Positions 1 to 9,573 of a stretch of 64,000 bases of DNA are shown here, piece after piece. The translations under genes and the position numbers were made by a program. This DNA comes from Aeromonas rivuli (lineage in GTDB: Bacteria > Pseudomonadota > Gammaproteobacteria > Enterobacterales > Aeromonadaceae). The stretch's first letter is position 1. Each line of letters begins with the position of its first letter. The stretch covers positions 19,476 to 83,475 of the forward strand of contig NZ_CDBJ01000007.1 of assembly GCF_000820045.1 (NCBI RefSeq). The letters run 5' to 3'. Under the pieces are notes generated by a model. That model did no database searches. It was given only the letters and a program-made list of their open reading frames with translations, and was not told where the DNA came from.

Positions 1-316
1 CTTCATCGCGGTAGATGCCCACCACGCTGACCCGGGCACTCGGCATGTGCTCGAGCACGCCATCCATCATGCCAAGACCGGCGCGCAGGATAGGCACGAC
101 CGTCACCTTCTTGCCCTTGATCTGGTCAACTTCTACCGGGCCGTTCCAGCCATTGATGGTGACCTTCTCAGTTTCGAAGTCAGAGGTGGCTTCGTAAGTC
201 AGCAGGCTGCCAACCTCTTTGGCCAGTTCACGAAAGCGTTTGGTGCTGATGTCGCCTTCGCGCATCAGGCCAATCTTGTGCTTGACCAGGGGGTGTTTGG
301 CTTCGATGACCTTCAT
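1..316 (-). CDS. upp: Uracil phosphoribosyltransferase (3' end beyond window)
   Basis: Salvage enzyme of the cytoplasm that makes UMP from uracil and PRPP. Only the first 105 codons are inside the window; the protein begins [20 protein letters not shown] and continues through a segment with [20 protein letters not shown], both typical of Upp. The catalytic PRPP-binding loop nearer the C-terminus lies off the left edge. The ATG at 316 follows a strong purine-rich site (GAGGAGAT). It is divergent from purM, so a pyrimidine salvage gene and a purine synthesis operon share one control region, as in E. coli. Identification is by sequence recall of the family and is firm. Confidence 0.95.
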   Translation of the reverse strand, partial: MKVIEAKHPLVKHKIGLMREGDISTKRFRELAKEVGSLLTYEATSDFETEKVTINGWNGPVEVDQIKGKKVTVVPILRAGLGMMDGVLEHMPSARVSVVGIYRDE

Positions 317-353
317 TATTATCTCCTCTAACTGCCGCAAGAAAAATCGCGGA

Positions 354-382
354 ATCATACAATAAAAACCCTTGGCTGTAGA
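354..382 (-). promoter_or_regulatory. Probable upp promoter
   Basis: On the minus strand a TATGAT -10 hexamer (354-359) is preceded by TCTACA (377-382) with a 17-bp spacer. It lies about 40 bp upstream of the upp start codon. This is assigned by consensus matching only. Confidence 0.45.
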
Positions 383-400
383 GCTTTTCCGGGGAAAAAC

Positions 401-416
401 GCGCAAACGATTTCCT
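401..416 (+). promoter_or_regulatory. PurR operator (PUR box)
   Basis: GCGCAAACGATTTCCT matches the E. coli PUR box ACGCAAACGTTTTCNT at all but two of the defined positions. It lies 79 bp before the purM start and abuts the likely -35 region, where PurR with hypoxanthine or guanine would repress purMN. Known in E. coli; inferred here by position and sequence. Confidence 0.8.
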
Positions 417-445
417 TTCTGGTTTTCGGCCCTGGCTGGTAGAAT
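417..445 (+). promoter_or_regulatory. Probable purMN promoter
   Basis: TAGAAT (440-445) is a good -10 hexamer; 17 bp upstream is TTCTGG (417-422), a poor -35. It sits directly downstream of the PUR box, 50 bp before the GTG start of purM. Confidence 0.45.
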
Positions 446-494
446 GTGCCCCGAATTTTACCCTCCACTTCTATACATGACGGGGACTACTCGC

Positions 495-1532
495 GTGACT
501 GACAAAACCTCACTGAGCTACAAGGATGCTGGCGTTGATATCGATGCCGGCAACGCACTGGTTGAACGTATCAAGGGCGTATCGAAGCGCACTCGTCGTC
601 CTGAAGTCCTTGGTGGTCTTGGCGGCTTTGGGGCCCTGTGTCAAATCCCGGCGGGCTACAAGGAGCCAGTGTTGGTCTCCGGTACCGATGGTGTGGGGAC
701 CAAGCTGCGTCTGGCCATCGATCTGAAGAAACACGATACCGTTGGCATCGATCTGGTGGCCATGTGCGTCAATGACCTGATAGTGCAAGGCGCCGAGCCG
801 CTGTTCTTCCTCGACTACTATGCGACGGGCAAGCTGAACGTGGACACCGCCGCCAGCGTGGTGACCGGCATTGGCCTGGGCTGCGAGCAGTCCGGCTGCT
901 CCCTGGTCGGCGGCGAAACCGCCGAGATGCCTGGCATGTATGAGGGGGATGATTACGACATCGCCGGCTTCTGTGTCGGTGTGGTCGAGAAGAGCGAGAT
1001 CATCGACGGCAGCAAGGTCGGTGAGGGTGATGCCCTGATCGCCCTGGCCGCCAGCGGCCCCCACTCCAATGGCTTCTCCCTCATCCGCAAGATCCTGGAA
1101 GTGTCCGGCGCCGATGTGCAGCAGCCACTGGGTGAGACCACCCTGGCCAATGCCCTGCTGGAACCGACCCGCATCTATGTCAAACCCGTACTCAAGCTCA
1201 TCAAAGAGTGCGAGATCCACGCCCTGTCCCACATCACCGGCGGCGGCTTCTGGGAGAACATCCCCCGCGTGTTGCCCGCCAATACCCAGGCGGTGATCAA
1301 CGAGCAGAGCTGGCAGTGGCCGGCGGTGTTCAGCTGGCTGCAGCAAGCGGGTAACGTCACCCGCTTCGAGATGTATCGCACCTTCAACTGCGGCGTCGGC
1401 ATGATAGTCGCCCTGCCCGCCAGCGAGCTGGACAAGGCGCTGGCGCTGCTCAAGGCAGAGGGTGAGAACGCCTGGCACATTGGTCATATCGCCAAGGCCG
1501 CCGATGGCGAGGAGCAGGTCATCATCAAATGA
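495..1532 (+). CDS. purM: Phosphoribosylformylglycinamidine cyclo-ligase (AIR synthetase)
   Basis: Fifth step of de novo purine synthesis: ATP-dependent closure of FGAM to AIR in the cytoplasm. I place the start at GTG 495 because translation from there gives [13 protein letters not shown], identical to the E. coli N-terminus, and a 345-residue product, exactly the E. coli length. An in-frame ATG at 372 would add 41 residues unlike the family and would run through the promoter. The ATP-binding DGVGTK motif is at residues 65-70, and [10 protein letters not shown], also conserved, lies in the C-terminal half. The stop overlaps the purN start (ATGA), so the two are translationally coupled. Regulation by PurR is indicated by the upstream box. 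Confidence 0.97.
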   Translation: MTDKTSLSYKDAGVDIDAGNALVERIKGVSKRTRRPEVLGGLGGFGALCQIPAGYKEPVLVSGTDGVGTKLRLAIDLKKHDTVGIDLVAMCVNDLIVQGAEPLFFLDYYATGKLNVDTAASVVTGIGLGCEQSGCSLVGGETAEMPGMYEGDDYDIAGFCVGVVEKSEIIDGSKVGEGDALIALAASGPHSNGFSLIRKILEVSGADVQQPLGETTLANALLEPTRIYVKPVLKLIKECEIHALSHITGGGFWENIPRVLPANTQAVINEQSWQWPAVFSWLQQAGNVTRFEMYRTFNCGVGMIVALPASELDKALALLKAEGENAWHIGHIAKAADGEEQVIIK

Positions 1533-2167
1533 CCCGTATCCTCGTGCTTATCTCCGGCAGCGGCAGCAACCTGCAGGCCATACTGGATGGCTGCGACCAG
1601 GGGCGGATTGACGGCCAGGTCGTGGCGGTCATCAGCAACAAGGCCGATGCCTATGGTCTGGTGCGGGCCCAGCAAGCGGGGGTTGCCGCCGAGGTGCTCG
1701 CCCATCAGGGCTTCGAGAGCCGCGAGGCTTACGATGCCGCCCTGATGGCCCGCATCGACAGCCACCAGCCGGACCTCATCGTGCTGGCCGGCTTTATGCG
1801 GATCCTCACCGGGGACCTGGTGCGTCACTATCAGGGACGCATGCTCAACATCCACCCCTCCCTGCTGCCCAAGTATCAGGGACTGCACACCCACCAACGC
1901 GCCATCGAGGCCGGTGACAAGGAACATGGCGCCAGCGTCCACTTCGTCACCGAGGAGCTCGATGGCGGCCCCGTGGTGCTGCAGGCGCGGGTCCCCATCT
2001 TCCCGGAAGATGAGGCGAGCGATGTGGCGGCCCGGGTGCAGGTGCAGGAACACAGCCTCTACCCCCTGGTGGTTCAGTGGTTCTGTCAGGGCAGATTGCG
2101 CTGTGATGCCAGCGGAGCCCACCTCGATGGCCAGCCTCTTGGCCAGGCCGGTTATGCCAACGACTGA
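1529..2167 (+). CDS. purN: Phosphoribosylglycinamide formyltransferase 1
   Basis: Transfers a formyl group from 10-formyltetrahydrofolate to GAR, giving FGAR, in purine synthesis. The 212-residue length equals E. coli PurN. Visible catalytic residues are Asn107 and His109 in NIHPSLLP and Asp145 in the TEELDGG segment, matching the Asn-His-Asp triad of the family. The N-terminal SGSGSN loop (9-14) binds the phosphate. The gene starts within the purM stop region (4-bp overlap), forming the two-gene purMN operon, and is followed by a palindromic terminator. Confidence 0.97.
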   Translation: MTRILVLISGSGSNLQAILDGCDQGRIDGQVVAVISNKADAYGLVRAQQAGVAAEVLAHQGFESREAYDAALMARIDSHQPDLIVLAGFMRILTGDLVRHYQGRMLNIHPSLLPKYQGLHTHQRAIEAGDKEHGASVHFVTEELDGGPVVLQARVPIFPEDEASDVAARVQVQEHSLYPLVVQWFCQGRLRCDASGAHLDGQPLGQAGYAND

Positions 2168-2202
2168 GTCTGGGTCCGGCACCGACCAGTAGCAGAAACG
2201 TA

Positions 2203-2230
2203 AAGAGGGAGGCCCATGGGCCTCCCTCTT
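2203..2230. terminator. Bidirectional terminator between purN and yafJ
   Basis: A perfect 28-bp palindrome, with arms AAGAGGGAGGCCC and its complement around AT, is followed by TTCTTT on the plus strand and has an A-rich stretch on the other side. It sits between two convergent genes. Confidence 0.8.
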
Positions 2231-2279
2231 CTTTATCCTGCGATCCCTCTGACCAGTCGGTCGTCAATAGCGGCCTGAT

Positions 2280-3071
2280 TCAGGCAGCCCCCTTGCCGCC
2301 CTGGCGTGACACCAGCTCGCCGAGTCGAAACAGGCAATGCTCCCCCGCCGTCATCTGCTGCCAGGATTCATTGCCGGTCAGCGGCCGGGTCGCTATCAGG
2401 GTCACCACGTCGTTGGGGGTGGTCTCACTCTGAAAATCGATGGCCACGTCCTCATCGAGCAGACGGGCCTCGCCAAAGGGCGCCCGGCGGGTGAGCCAGT
2501 GCAGGTTGTTGCTGCAATAGGTCATCACGTACTCGCCATCGGAGAGCAGCATGTTGAATACCCCCAGGGCGCGCAGCTCGTCGCACAGGCTCGCCAGATG
2601 GCGGAACATGGCCGGGAAGTTGGCGGGACGACGGGGATATTTCTGCTCGAGCCGACTCAGCAACCAGCAGAAAGCATGCTCGCTGTCGGTATCGCCGATG
2701 GGCCTGTGCCGCCCTGTCGCCAGCTTCTTGTAACCGGTCAACTGGCCGTTGTGGGCGAAGGTCCAGTTACGGCCCCACAGCTCACGGGTGAAGGGGTGGG
2801 TATTCTCCAGCGAGACGCAACCCCGGTTCGCCTGACGGATGTGACTCACCACGGCGCGGCTCTTGATGGGCAGCGCCTGCACCAGCCTGGCGATGGGGGA
2901 TTCGGCACTGGGCTCGGGATCCTTGAAGGTGCGGCACCCCTTTCCTTCATAGAAGGTGATGCCCCAGCCATCCTTGTGGGGGCCCGTCTTGCCGCCGCGC
3001 AGCATCAGTCCGGTAAAACTGAAGCAGATATCGGTCGGTACATTGGCACTCATGCCGAGCAGTTCACACAT
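2280..3071 (-). CDS. yafJ: Class II glutamine amidotransferase YafJ
   Basis: Putative cytoplasmic glutamine amidotransferase of the Ntn-hydrolase fold (GATase_6 family). From the chosen ATG the protein begins MCELLGMSANVPTD; cleavage of Met1 would expose Cys2 as N-terminal nucleophile, which fixes the start against an ATG two codons upstream. Conserved segments include HIRQANRG, ENTHPF and the WTFAHNGQL glutamine-binding region. Length is 263 residues against 255 in E. coli YafJ. The acceptor substrate is unknown. It lies downstream of gmhA on the same strand, 62 bp apart, the same order as E. coli lpcA-yafJ, so they are likely co-transcribed. Confidence 0.92.
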   Translation of the reverse strand: MCELLGMSANVPTDICFSFTGLMLRGGKTGPHKDGWGITFYEGKGCRTFKDPEPSAESPIARLVQALPIKSRAVVSHIRQANRGCVSLENTHPFTRELWGRNWTFAHNGQLTGYKKLATGRHRPIGDTDSEHAFCWLLSRLEQKYPRRPANFPAMFRHLASLCDELRALGVFNMLLSDGEYVMTYCSNNLHWLTRRAPFGEARLLDEDVAIDFQSETTPNDVVTLIATRPLTGNESWQQMTAGEHCLFRLGELVSRQGGKGAA

Positions 3072-3133
3072 GATCATTCTCCCCCTGCCCGCACAAACTG
3101 AGGCACAGCGGTTCGTGCATATCGACCGCGGCC

Positions 3134-3712
3134 TTACTCGGCCATCTCTTTTTCGACCAGCTGGATCAGGATATGGATCACCTTGATGTGTATCTCCTGA
3201 ATGCGGTCGGCATAACCGAAATGGGGAACCCGGATCTCGACATCGGCCAGGCCTGCCATCTTGCCGCCATCCTTGCCGGTCAGGGCGATCACCTTCATGC
3301 CCTTGGCATGAGCGGCTTCGATGGCCTTGAGGATGTTGCCTGAGTTGCCGCTGGTGGAGATGCCGAGCAGCACGTCGCCGCGACGGCCAACCGCCTCCAC
3401 ATAACGGGAGAAGACATAGTCGTAGCCAAAATCGTTGGAGACGCAGGAGAGATGGCTGGGATCCGAGATGGCGATACCGGCATAACCGGGACGGTTCTCG
3501 CGATAACGGCCGGTCAACTCTTCGGCAAAGTGCATGGCATCACAGTGGGAGCCACCGTTGCCACAGGAGAGCACCTTGCCCTCTTGCTTGAAGGAGTCGG
3601 CCAGCAACTTGGCAGCGGCCTCGATGTTGTTCAGATTCTGCTCATCGGCCAGGAATGCCTGCAGCACGCCAGCCGCTTCGGTCAGTTCATTGCGGATCAA
3701 GTCTTGGTACAT
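3134..3712 (-). CDS. gmhA: Sedoheptulose 7-phosphate isomerase
   Basis: First enzyme of ADP-heptose synthesis for the lipopolysaccharide inner core; converts sedoheptulose 7-phosphate to D-glycero-D-manno-heptose 7-phosphate. Starting at the ATG giving [13 protein letters not shown] yields 192 residues, the E. coli GmhA length; an upstream in-frame start would add 28 Arg-rich residues not seen in the family. The SIS-domain phosphate loop [10 protein letters not shown] (50-59) and STSGNSGN (119-126) are present, and the zinc ligands His61, Glu65, Gln172 and His180 all fall at the E. coli positions. Divergent from fadE. Confidence 0.96.
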   Translation of the reverse strand: MYQDLIRNELTEAAGVLQAFLADEQNLNNIEAAAKLLADSFKQEGKVLSCGNGGSHCDAMHFAEELTGRYRENRPGYAGIAISDPSHLSCVSNDFGYDYVFSRYVEAVGRRGDVLLGISTSGNSGNILKAIEAAHAKGMKVIALTGKDGGKMAGLADVEIRVPHFGYADRIQEIHIKVIHILIQLVEKEMAE

Positions 3713-3885
3713 GATATCTCTTCCAAAATGTCGTCGCGGCCATTCTCGCACAAGCCGGAGAAGGAGTCGCCCCCGGGCGGGCACTGGCTGCGTCAAATTG
3801 CGTTAGGGCGCTCACATTACGCCGGTAACAGGCTTGTAAACAACTTGATAAGTTTCTGCGTATGAATTACAACAGGGCCATATCC

Positions 3886-3902
3886 AACAGGTCAGACCTC
3901 TG
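3886..3902. promoter_or_regulatory. FadR-type operator
   Basis: AACAGGTCAGACCTCTG contains GGTCAGACC (3890-3898), matching the GGTCNGACC core of FadR operators, with a conserved AACA flank. It is 46 bp upstream of the fadE start. FadR represses fadE in E. coli; whether this organism uses FadR in the same way is inferred. Confidence 0.65.
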
Positions 3903-3947
3903 GATGAGTTGAGCCAATTTGGCATCCTATCACGCAAGGAGCAAGCA

Positions 3948-6404
3948 ATGACGACGACCCTCACTCTGCTCGGGGTGATCCTGGTTATCGGCGCCCTGGC
4001 TTATCGCCGGGTGTCCCTGTTTATCTCTACCCTGGTCACCTTGGCCGCCCTGGTGCTGGGCACCCTGGTGGGTCATGTGCCTCTGCTGGCCTGGGCCCTG
4101 TTCGCCCTGATCGCCATCCCGCTCAACCTGGTGGAGTTTCGCCGCAACCAGCTGACCAAGCCGCTGTTCAAGCTCTACAAGTCCATCATGCCGGAGATGT
4201 CCCGTACCGAGAAAGAGGCCATCGACGCGGGCACCACCTGGTGGGAAGCGGATCTCTTTGCCGGCAACCCGGACTGGAAGAAGCTGCACGCCATCCCGGT
4301 CAGTACCCTCTCTGCCGCCGAGCAGGCCTTCATGGACGGCCCGGTCGAAGAGGTGTGCCGCATGGTCAATGACTGGGAAGTGACCCACGAGCGCGCGGAT
4401 CTCTCCCCCGAGGTGTGGCAATACCTGAAGGACCACAAGTTCTTCGCCATGATCATCAAGAAAAAATACGGTGGCCTGGAGTTCTCCGCCTATGCCCAAT
4501 CCTGCGTGTTGCAGAAACTGTGCGGCGCCAGCGCCGTGCTCGCCTCCACCGTCGGCGTGCCCAACTCGCTGGGCCCGGGGGAGCTGCTGCAACACTACGG
4601 CACCGAAGAGCAGAAAGACCACTACCTGCCCCGTCTGGCCATCGGCAAGGAGATCCCCTGCTTCGCCCTGACCAGCCCGGAAGCGGGCTCGGATGCGGGC
4701 TCCATCCCCGACTTCGGCGTTGTCTGCAAGGGTGAATGGGAAGGAGAAGAGGTGCTCGGCATGCGCCTGACCTGGAACAAGCGCTACATCACCCTCGCCC
4801 CCATCGCCACCGTGCTGGGGCTGGCGTTCAAGCTGCGCGACCCGGATCACCTGCTGGGTGAGGAGGAGGAGCTTGGCATCACCTGCGCCCTGATCCCCAC
4901 CGACATCAAGGGCGTCGAGATTGGCCGCCGTCACTTCCCCCTCAACGTGCCGTTCCAGAACGGTCCGACCCGCGGCGAAGAGGTGTTCGTACCGCTCGAC
5001 TTCATCATCGGCGGCCCGGCCATGGCCGGTCAGGGCTGGCGCATGCTGGTCGAATGTCTGTCGGTCGGCCGTGGCATCACCCTGCCCTCCAACAGCACAG
5101 GGGGCGTCAAGATGCTGGCCCTGGCGAGCGGCGCCTACAGCCGCATCCGCCGCCAGTTCAAGCTGCCCATCGGCAAGATGGAAGGCATCGAAGAGCCGCT
5201 GGCACGCCTGGGCGGTAACGCCTACATCATGGGCGCCGCCGCCAAGATGACGGTGACCGGCATCGATCTGGGGGAAAAACCCTCGGTCATCTCCGCCATC
5301 GTCAAGTATCACCTCACCGACCGCGCCCAGAAGTGCGTCATCGATGCCATGGACATCCACGGCGGCAAGGCGATCTGCATGGGGCCTAACAACTACCTGG
5401 CCCGTGGCTACCAGGGTGCTCCCATCGCCGTCACGGTCGAAGGGGCCAATATCCTGACCCGCAGCATGATCATCTATGGTCAGGGCGCCATTCGCTGCCA
5501 CCCCTATGTGTTGCCCGAGATGCTGGCCGCCAGCCACCCGGACAAGGAGCAGGCGCTCAAAGATTTCGACAAGGCGATGTTCAGCCACGTCGGTTTCGCC
5601 ATCAGCAACCTGGTGCGCAGCTTCAGCCTGGGGATCACCGGCGCCCGTATCGCCGGCGCCCCCTACAGGGATCAGACCAAGGGCTACTATCAGCAGCTGA
5701 CCCGGCTCTCTGCCAACCTGGCTTTCCTGTCGGACATGGCGATGGCGACCCTGGGCGGCGAGCTCAAACGCAAGGAGCGGGTCTCCGCCCGCCTCGGCGA
5801 TGTGTTGAGTCAGCTCTATCTGGCCTCGAGCGCCCTCAAGCGCTTCCAGGACGAAGGCCGTCAGCAGGCGGATCTGCCGCTGCTGCACTGGTCACTGCAA
5901 GATGCCCTGTTCAAGGCGCAAGAGGCGATCGATGAGTTGCTGCGCAACTTCCCGAATCGCTGGATTGGCTTGGCTCTGCGCATCATAGTGCTGCCGCTGG
6001 GCCGTGATCTGAAGCGCCCGAGCGACAAATTGGATAGTCAGGTTGCCCGTCTGCTGCAGACGCCGAGTGCAACCCGCAGTCGCCTGGCCGAAGGTCAGTA
6101 TCTCACTCGCGAGGAGGGTAACCCCTTCGGCCTGCTGGAACAGGCGCTGGACGAGGTGCTGGCTGCCGAGCCGCTGTTTGACAAGGTGTGCAAGGCCGAT
6201 GGCGTCCGTCGCCCCTTCACCCAGCTGGACAAGGTAGCCGAAGCGGGTCTGGCCGCTGGTACCCTGAATGCGGCTGAAGCCGAGCTGCTGCGCCGCGCCG
6301 AAATAAGCCGGCTGCGTACCATCAACGTCGATGACTTCGACCCCATCGATCTGGTGGCCAACAAGGCCCTGTTCGAGGCATCCGCCTACCACAGGGCAGC
6401 CTGA
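3948..6404 (+). CDS. fadE: Acyl-CoA dehydrogenase
   Basis: FAD-dependent enzyme for the first dehydrogenation of fatty-acid beta-oxidation, acting at the inner membrane. From the ATG at 3948 (AAGGAG seven bases upstream) the product is 818 residues, close to E. coli FadE (814); 13 more in-frame residues upstream are unlikely. Two hydrophobic segments fill about residues 3-55 and would anchor the protein. The acyl-CoA dehydrogenase core follows, with [12 protein letters not shown] in the middle domain and VEGAN around residue 498, where the catalytic Glu is expected. The long C-terminal extension is typical of the FadE type. A FadR-type site lies upstream and a terminator follows. Confidence 0.95.
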   Translation: MTTTLTLLGVILVIGALAYRRVSLFISTLVTLAALVLGTLVGHVPLLAWALFALIAIPLNLVEFRRNQLTKPLFKLYKSIMPEMSRTEKEAIDAGTTWWEADLFAGNPDWKKLHAIPVSTLSAAEQAFMDGPVEEVCRMVNDWEVTHERADLSPEVWQYLKDHKFFAMIIKKKYGGLEFSAYAQSCVLQKLCGASAVLASTVGVPNSLGPGELLQHYGTEEQKDHYLPRLAIGKEIPCFALTSPEAGSDAGSIPDFGVVCKGEWEGEEVLGMRLTWNKRYITLAPIATVLGLAFKLRDPDHLLGEEEELGITCALIPTDIKGVEIGRRHFPLNVPFQNGPTRGEEVFVPLDFIIGGPAMAGQGWRMLVECLSVGRGITLPSNSTGGVKMLALASGAYSRIRRQFKLPIGKMEGIEEPLARLGGNAYIMGAAAKMTVTGIDLGEKPSVISAIVKYHLTDRAQKCVIDAMDIHGGKAICMGPNNYLARGYQGAPIAVTVEGANILTRSMIIYGQGAIRCHPYVLPEMLAASHPDKEQALKDFDKAMFSHVGFAISNLVRSFSLGITGARIAGAPYRDQTKGYYQQLTRLSANLAFLSDMAMATLGGELKRKERVSARLGDVLSQLYLASSALKRFQDEGRQQADLPLLHWSLQDALFKAQEAIDELLRNFPNRWIGLALRIIVLPLGRDLKRPSDKLDSQVARLLQTPSATRSRLAEGQYLTREEGNPFGLLEQALDEVLAAEPLFDKVCKADGVRRPFTQLDKVAEAGLAAGTLNAAEAELLRRAEISRLRTINVDDFDPIDLVANKALFEASAYHRAA

Positions 6405-6421
6405 ACTCCCGCTTGCAACAC

Positions 6422-6448
6422 ACGCCTCCCACCGGGAGGCGTTTTTTA
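6422..6448 (+). terminator. fadE terminator
   Basis: A stem ACGCCTCCC / GGGAGGCGT with a three-base loop is followed by TTTTTT, 18 bp after the fadE stop. Confidence 0.85.
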
Positions 6449-6630
6449 TCTTCCCCTCCGCCATCTCCCTGCCAAAGGGGGGGGGCATGGCAAAGAACAT
6501 GGGGTATTTCCTGCCATATCCTCTCCCCCGACAATCTGAAGCCGATCCAGTTCGCTATTTATATTTCAATGAGTTTGCTAACCTCGGCGAAGCAGTTAAG
6601 GTAAGCGAAGGTGAAACACAGGATCCCGAT

Positions 6631-8148
6631 ATGGATGATAATATCCTGATTATCGATGACGAGGTCGTGCCTCCTCAGGATAAGCAGCAGGAAGGCTGGA
6701 AGGTGATGATAGTGGATGATGAACCGGAAGTTCATCGCATCACCAAACTCACCCTGAACAAATTTGAATTCGATGGCAGACCCCTGACCTTTCTCGATGC
6801 CTATTCAGCCACCGAGGCCAAGGTGCTGCTCCTCGCACATCCCGACGTGGCGCTCTTGCTGCTGGATGTGGTGATGGAGACCGACGATGCCGGTCTGGAG
6901 GTGGTACGTTTCACCCGCGAGGAGTGCCACAACAAGCTGGTACGCATCGTGCTTCGCACCGGTCAACCCGGCCAGGCTCCGGAAGATGACGTGGTCAACA
7001 ACTACGACATCAACGACTACAAGGACAAGACGGAACTCACCTCCCAGAAGTTGCGTACCCTGCTGCGCGCCAGTTTGCGTTCCTATCGTGATATCTGTGC
7101 CCTGGAGAATCACCGCCATGGGCTGGAGAAGGTCATCCAGGCTTCCAAGGGCATCTTCGACAAGTTGGCTCTGCGCCAATTCGTCGAAGGTGCCCAGACC
7201 CAACTCTGTACCCTGCTCAGCCTGGAAGAGTCGCAGATCTACAACGTCAGACAAGCGACCTATGAGCTGAAAGATCAGATGCTGGTACCGCTCCTGTCCG
7301 ACAAAGAGCCCATGCGCTTGCACGATGCGCCCACCATCTTTCGCGAGGCCATGGCTCGTTCGGCCAACGTCTACCACGGCCACGAGATGGTGCTCTACTG
7401 CCAGAACCGCAGCCATCATCTGCTGTTTCACATCGAAACCCATCGCCCCTTGAGTCAGATGGACACCAGCCTGCTCAGCCTGTTCACCGAAAACATCATA
7501 GTGGCGCTGGAGAACATCCGGCTCAACGAGCTGATTGCCGACAACGAGCGCGAAATCATCTACCGCATCGGCGAGCTGGTTGAGTCACGCTCCAAAGAGT
7601 CCGGTCTGCACGTCAAGCGGGTGGCTCTCTATACCGAGCTGTTCTGCCAACTGCTCGGCATGGATGAGCAGCAGAGCGAACTTATCAAGCGCGCCTCCCC
7701 CCTCCATGACATCGGTAAGGTCGGCATCCCGGATGCCATTTTGCACAAGCCGGGCAAGCTCACCCCGGAGGAGTGGGAGATCATGAAGACCCATGCCCAG
7801 CTCGGGCATGACATGCTGTGCGGCAGCAAGCTGGCTCTGTTCCAGATTGGCGCCACCATAGCCGGTAACCACCACGAGAAGTGGAATGGCAGCGGTTACC
7901 CCCAAGGGCTGACGGGGGAAGCCATCCCCCTGGTCGGGCGCATCGTTGCCCTGGCGGATGTATTCGATGCCCTGGGGTCGGATCGCTGCTACAAGCAGGC
8001 CTGGCCACTGGAGCAGGTGATCGCTCTCATCAATGAGGAGCGGGGTCAGCATTTCGATCCCCAGCTGGTCGATCTGATGATGAGCAATCTCGATGACTTT
8101 CTCGCCATTCGCGCCGCCTATCGCGATAAATTTATCGGCGAGAGCTAA
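6631..8148 (+). CDS. Response regulator with DUF3369 and HD-GYP domains (probable c-di-GMP phosphodiesterase)
   Basis: Two-component response regulator likely to hydrolyse cyclic di-GMP. The ATG at 6631 (AGGA seven bases upstream) gives 505 residues. A receiver domain spans about 24-150, with the acidic pair in VDDE (28-31) and phosphoacceptor Asp79 in LLLDVVME. A DUF3369 sensor-like region follows (about 170-300). The HD-GYP domain (about 305-490) keeps His359-Asp360 of HDIGKVGIPDAI, His388, HHEKWNGSGYP (414-424) and the DALGSDR segment, so it should be active. No histidine kinase is adjacent, so the partner is unknown. Upstream in-frame ATGs (for example 6487) would run through the fadE terminator area and are not favoured. 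Confidence 0.9.
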   Translation: MDDNILIIDDEVVPPQDKQQEGWKVMIVDDEPEVHRITKLTLNKFEFDGRPLTFLDAYSATEAKVLLLAHPDVALLLLDVVMETDDAGLEVVRFTREECHNKLVRIVLRTGQPGQAPEDDVVNNYDINDYKDKTELTSQKLRTLLRASLRSYRDICALENHRHGLEKVIQASKGIFDKLALRQFVEGAQTQLCTLLSLEESQIYNVRQATYELKDQMLVPLLSDKEPMRLHDAPTIFREAMARSANVYHGHEMVLYCQNRSHHLLFHIETHRPLSQMDTSLLSLFTENIIVALENIRLNELIADNEREIIYRIGELVESRSKESGLHVKRVALYTELFCQLLGMDEQQSELIKRASPLHDIGKVGIPDAILHKPGKLTPEEWEIMKTHAQLGHDMLCGSKLALFQIGATIAGNHHEKWNGSGYPQGLTGEAIPLVGRIVALADVFDALGSDRCYKQAWPLEQVIALINEERGQHFDPQLVDLMMSNLDDFLAIRAAYRDKFIGES

Positions 8149-8191
8149 GCGGCGACTCAGCTTAGCGTGGCTGAGCAGAGGGTCTAAACAA

Positions 8192-8223
8192 CGAGGCCGC
8201 CGTCCCTGGGGACGGCGGCCTCG
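8192..8223. terminator. Strong hairpin between convergent genes
   Basis: Arms CGAGGCCGCCGTCCC and its near-perfect complement around TGG form a very stable stem between the HD-GYP gene and the TIGR03503 gene. There is no clear T-run, so its efficiency as an intrinsic terminator is uncertain. Confidence 0.55.
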
Positions 8224-8259
8224 TGCTATGTGGCTCGTTCGGTTTTTTGCCTCAAGGCC

Positions 8260-9573
8260 TCACTGCCCGGGCAGATTGAGATCCAGTACCGGGCCCGGCT
8301 CGGCCTCGGCCGCCTGCTGGGCCGCCATGGCCCGCTGGAAGGCGCGCCGTTTCTGCCACAGCATGAAGCCCACCCCTGCCCCCAGCAGCGCCAGCACACC
8401 CAGACCGATCGTCAGCCATAGCCACCAGGGCGTGCCCTGCTCCTCCTCAAACCCAGGCGCGGGTGCGGGCACCGCCTCACTGGCGAGCGGAGCCGGCGCC
8501 ACGGGCGCTAGCGCCGGATAGATGTCAAACGACTTGTCCGGCAGGGCGATACGCAGCTCCCGGCCACTGCGGCTGGTGGCAAACAGCTCGGCGCTGACGC
8601 GATACTTGCCCACCTGGGTCAACTTGGCGAGATCCACCTTGAGATCCCCCGTGCTGCTCTGGGCACTGAAACCGGTGTGGGCACCGGTATTGCTGGTGGT
8701 CTCCCCCTTGATGGCGACCGTGGCCGGGTCCAGCTCATCCCCATCTATCTGCAGCACCAGCTCGGGCCCTTGCTGATCCCCGCTGCTGCGCAGCTGATAA
8801 TTCACCGGTAACGGGTAGAGCAGCACCTCCTGCCCACGGGCCCGCACGAACACCTGATTGCCAGTGCTGATCAGGGCGCGATACTTGCCAGCCGGTGCAT
8901 CGAGCAGCACCTCGGCGGTCAGGATGCCATCGACTGGCACCTCATCGAGCCCCTTGCCATCGTCCAGATAATGGCCGAGCGCCTTCTCAAACACCGGCTC
9001 CCCCTGCTGTTCCGGGGTGTTGAAGGCTTGCAGGCGGGCGGTCATCCCCAAGTCGGTCAGATAGTAGCTGCGATCCGGGGTGTTGCCATCGATGAGCAGG
9101 CGAGCCCCCAGCTTGAGGTACTCCCCCTGATAGAGACGCTGGGGCAAGGGCTGCATATCCAGGGTCACATCGCTGAGCAACCGAACTCGGTTGCTGGGAT
9201 CGATGGCCCCTATCGCCTGCCAGGGGCCCGCCATCGGATGACGTATGGTGATCACATCCTGATCCCCCAGGGCCAGCCAACCCACCTCGGGAGCCTGCAC
9301 CCGGCCTGCATACAGCTTGCTGCCATCGGGGCGCACCAGGATCACCGAGGGGCTGCCCGGCTGGCGCTTGATGATAAAGGAGACCTCTTTTATCCCGTAA
9401 TCGATGCGAAATCTGTTGTCGAGCAGCGGCACATCGGAGGGACCGAACACCTCATTGGCCTGTGCCATGCTGGGCAGTGTGCCAAGCAGCAAACTGCCCA
9501 GCAGCCAGAGCCATGATTGCCTCTGCTGGCTGCGGCCACTTCCTTGCACGACCCCAGATTTCATTGACGCCAC
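8260..9573 (-). CDS. TIGR03503-like envelope protein of unknown function
   Basis: I recognise the general pattern of a conserved Vibrio/Shewanella/Aeromonas family (TIGR03503) of unknown function; this rests on recall. An N-terminal hydrophobic stretch ending in MAQA looks like a signal peptide. The middle resembles extracellular beta-rich domains (FIIKRQPGSPSVILVRPDG and later repeats). A Pro/Ala linker precedes one transmembrane helix (WWLWLTIGLGVLALLGAGVG) and a short basic cytoplasmic tail, so a periplasmic domain with a C-terminal anchor is expected. The start is ambiguous: GTG 9573 lies 8 bp after GGGAGGT, while ATG 9564 overlaps the dnaQ stop (ATGA). Both imply coupling to dnaQ. Confidence 0.75.
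   Translation of the reverse strand: MASMKSGVVQGSGRSQQRQSWLWLLGSLLLGTLPSMAQANEVFGPSDVPLLDNRFRIDYGIKEVSFIIKRQPGSPSVILVRPDGSKLYAGRVQAPEVGWLALGDQDVITIRHPMAGPWQAIGAIDPSNRVRLLSDVTLDMQPLPQRLYQGEYLKLGARLLIDGNTPDRSYYLTDLGMTARLQAFNTPEQQGEPVFEKALGHYLDDGKGLDEVPVDGILTAEVLLDAPAGKYRALISTGNQVFVRARGQEVLLYPLPVNYQLRSSGDQQGPELVLQIDGDELDPATVAIKGETTSNTGAHTGFSAQSSTGDLKVDLAKLTQVGKYRVSAELFATSRSGRELRIALPDKSFDIYPALAPVAPAPLASEAVPAPAPGFEEEQGTPWWLWLTIGLGVLALLGAGVGFMLWQKRRAFQRAMAAQQAAEAEPGPVLDLNLPGQ

Noticed and set aside
372..494. N-terminal extension of purM from an ATG at 372
   Set aside because: It runs through the promoter and PUR box; the GTG start gives the exact family length and N-terminus.
3930..5888. A 652-codon minus-strand frame opposite fadE
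   Set aside because: Composition is dominated by Gly, Gln, His and Ala as expected from reading a GC-rich gene backwards; fadE is certain.
6331..6630. Upstream extension of the HD-GYP regulator into fadE
   Set aside because: It would cross the fadE stop and terminator; ATG 6631 has a ribosome site and gives a normal receiver domain.
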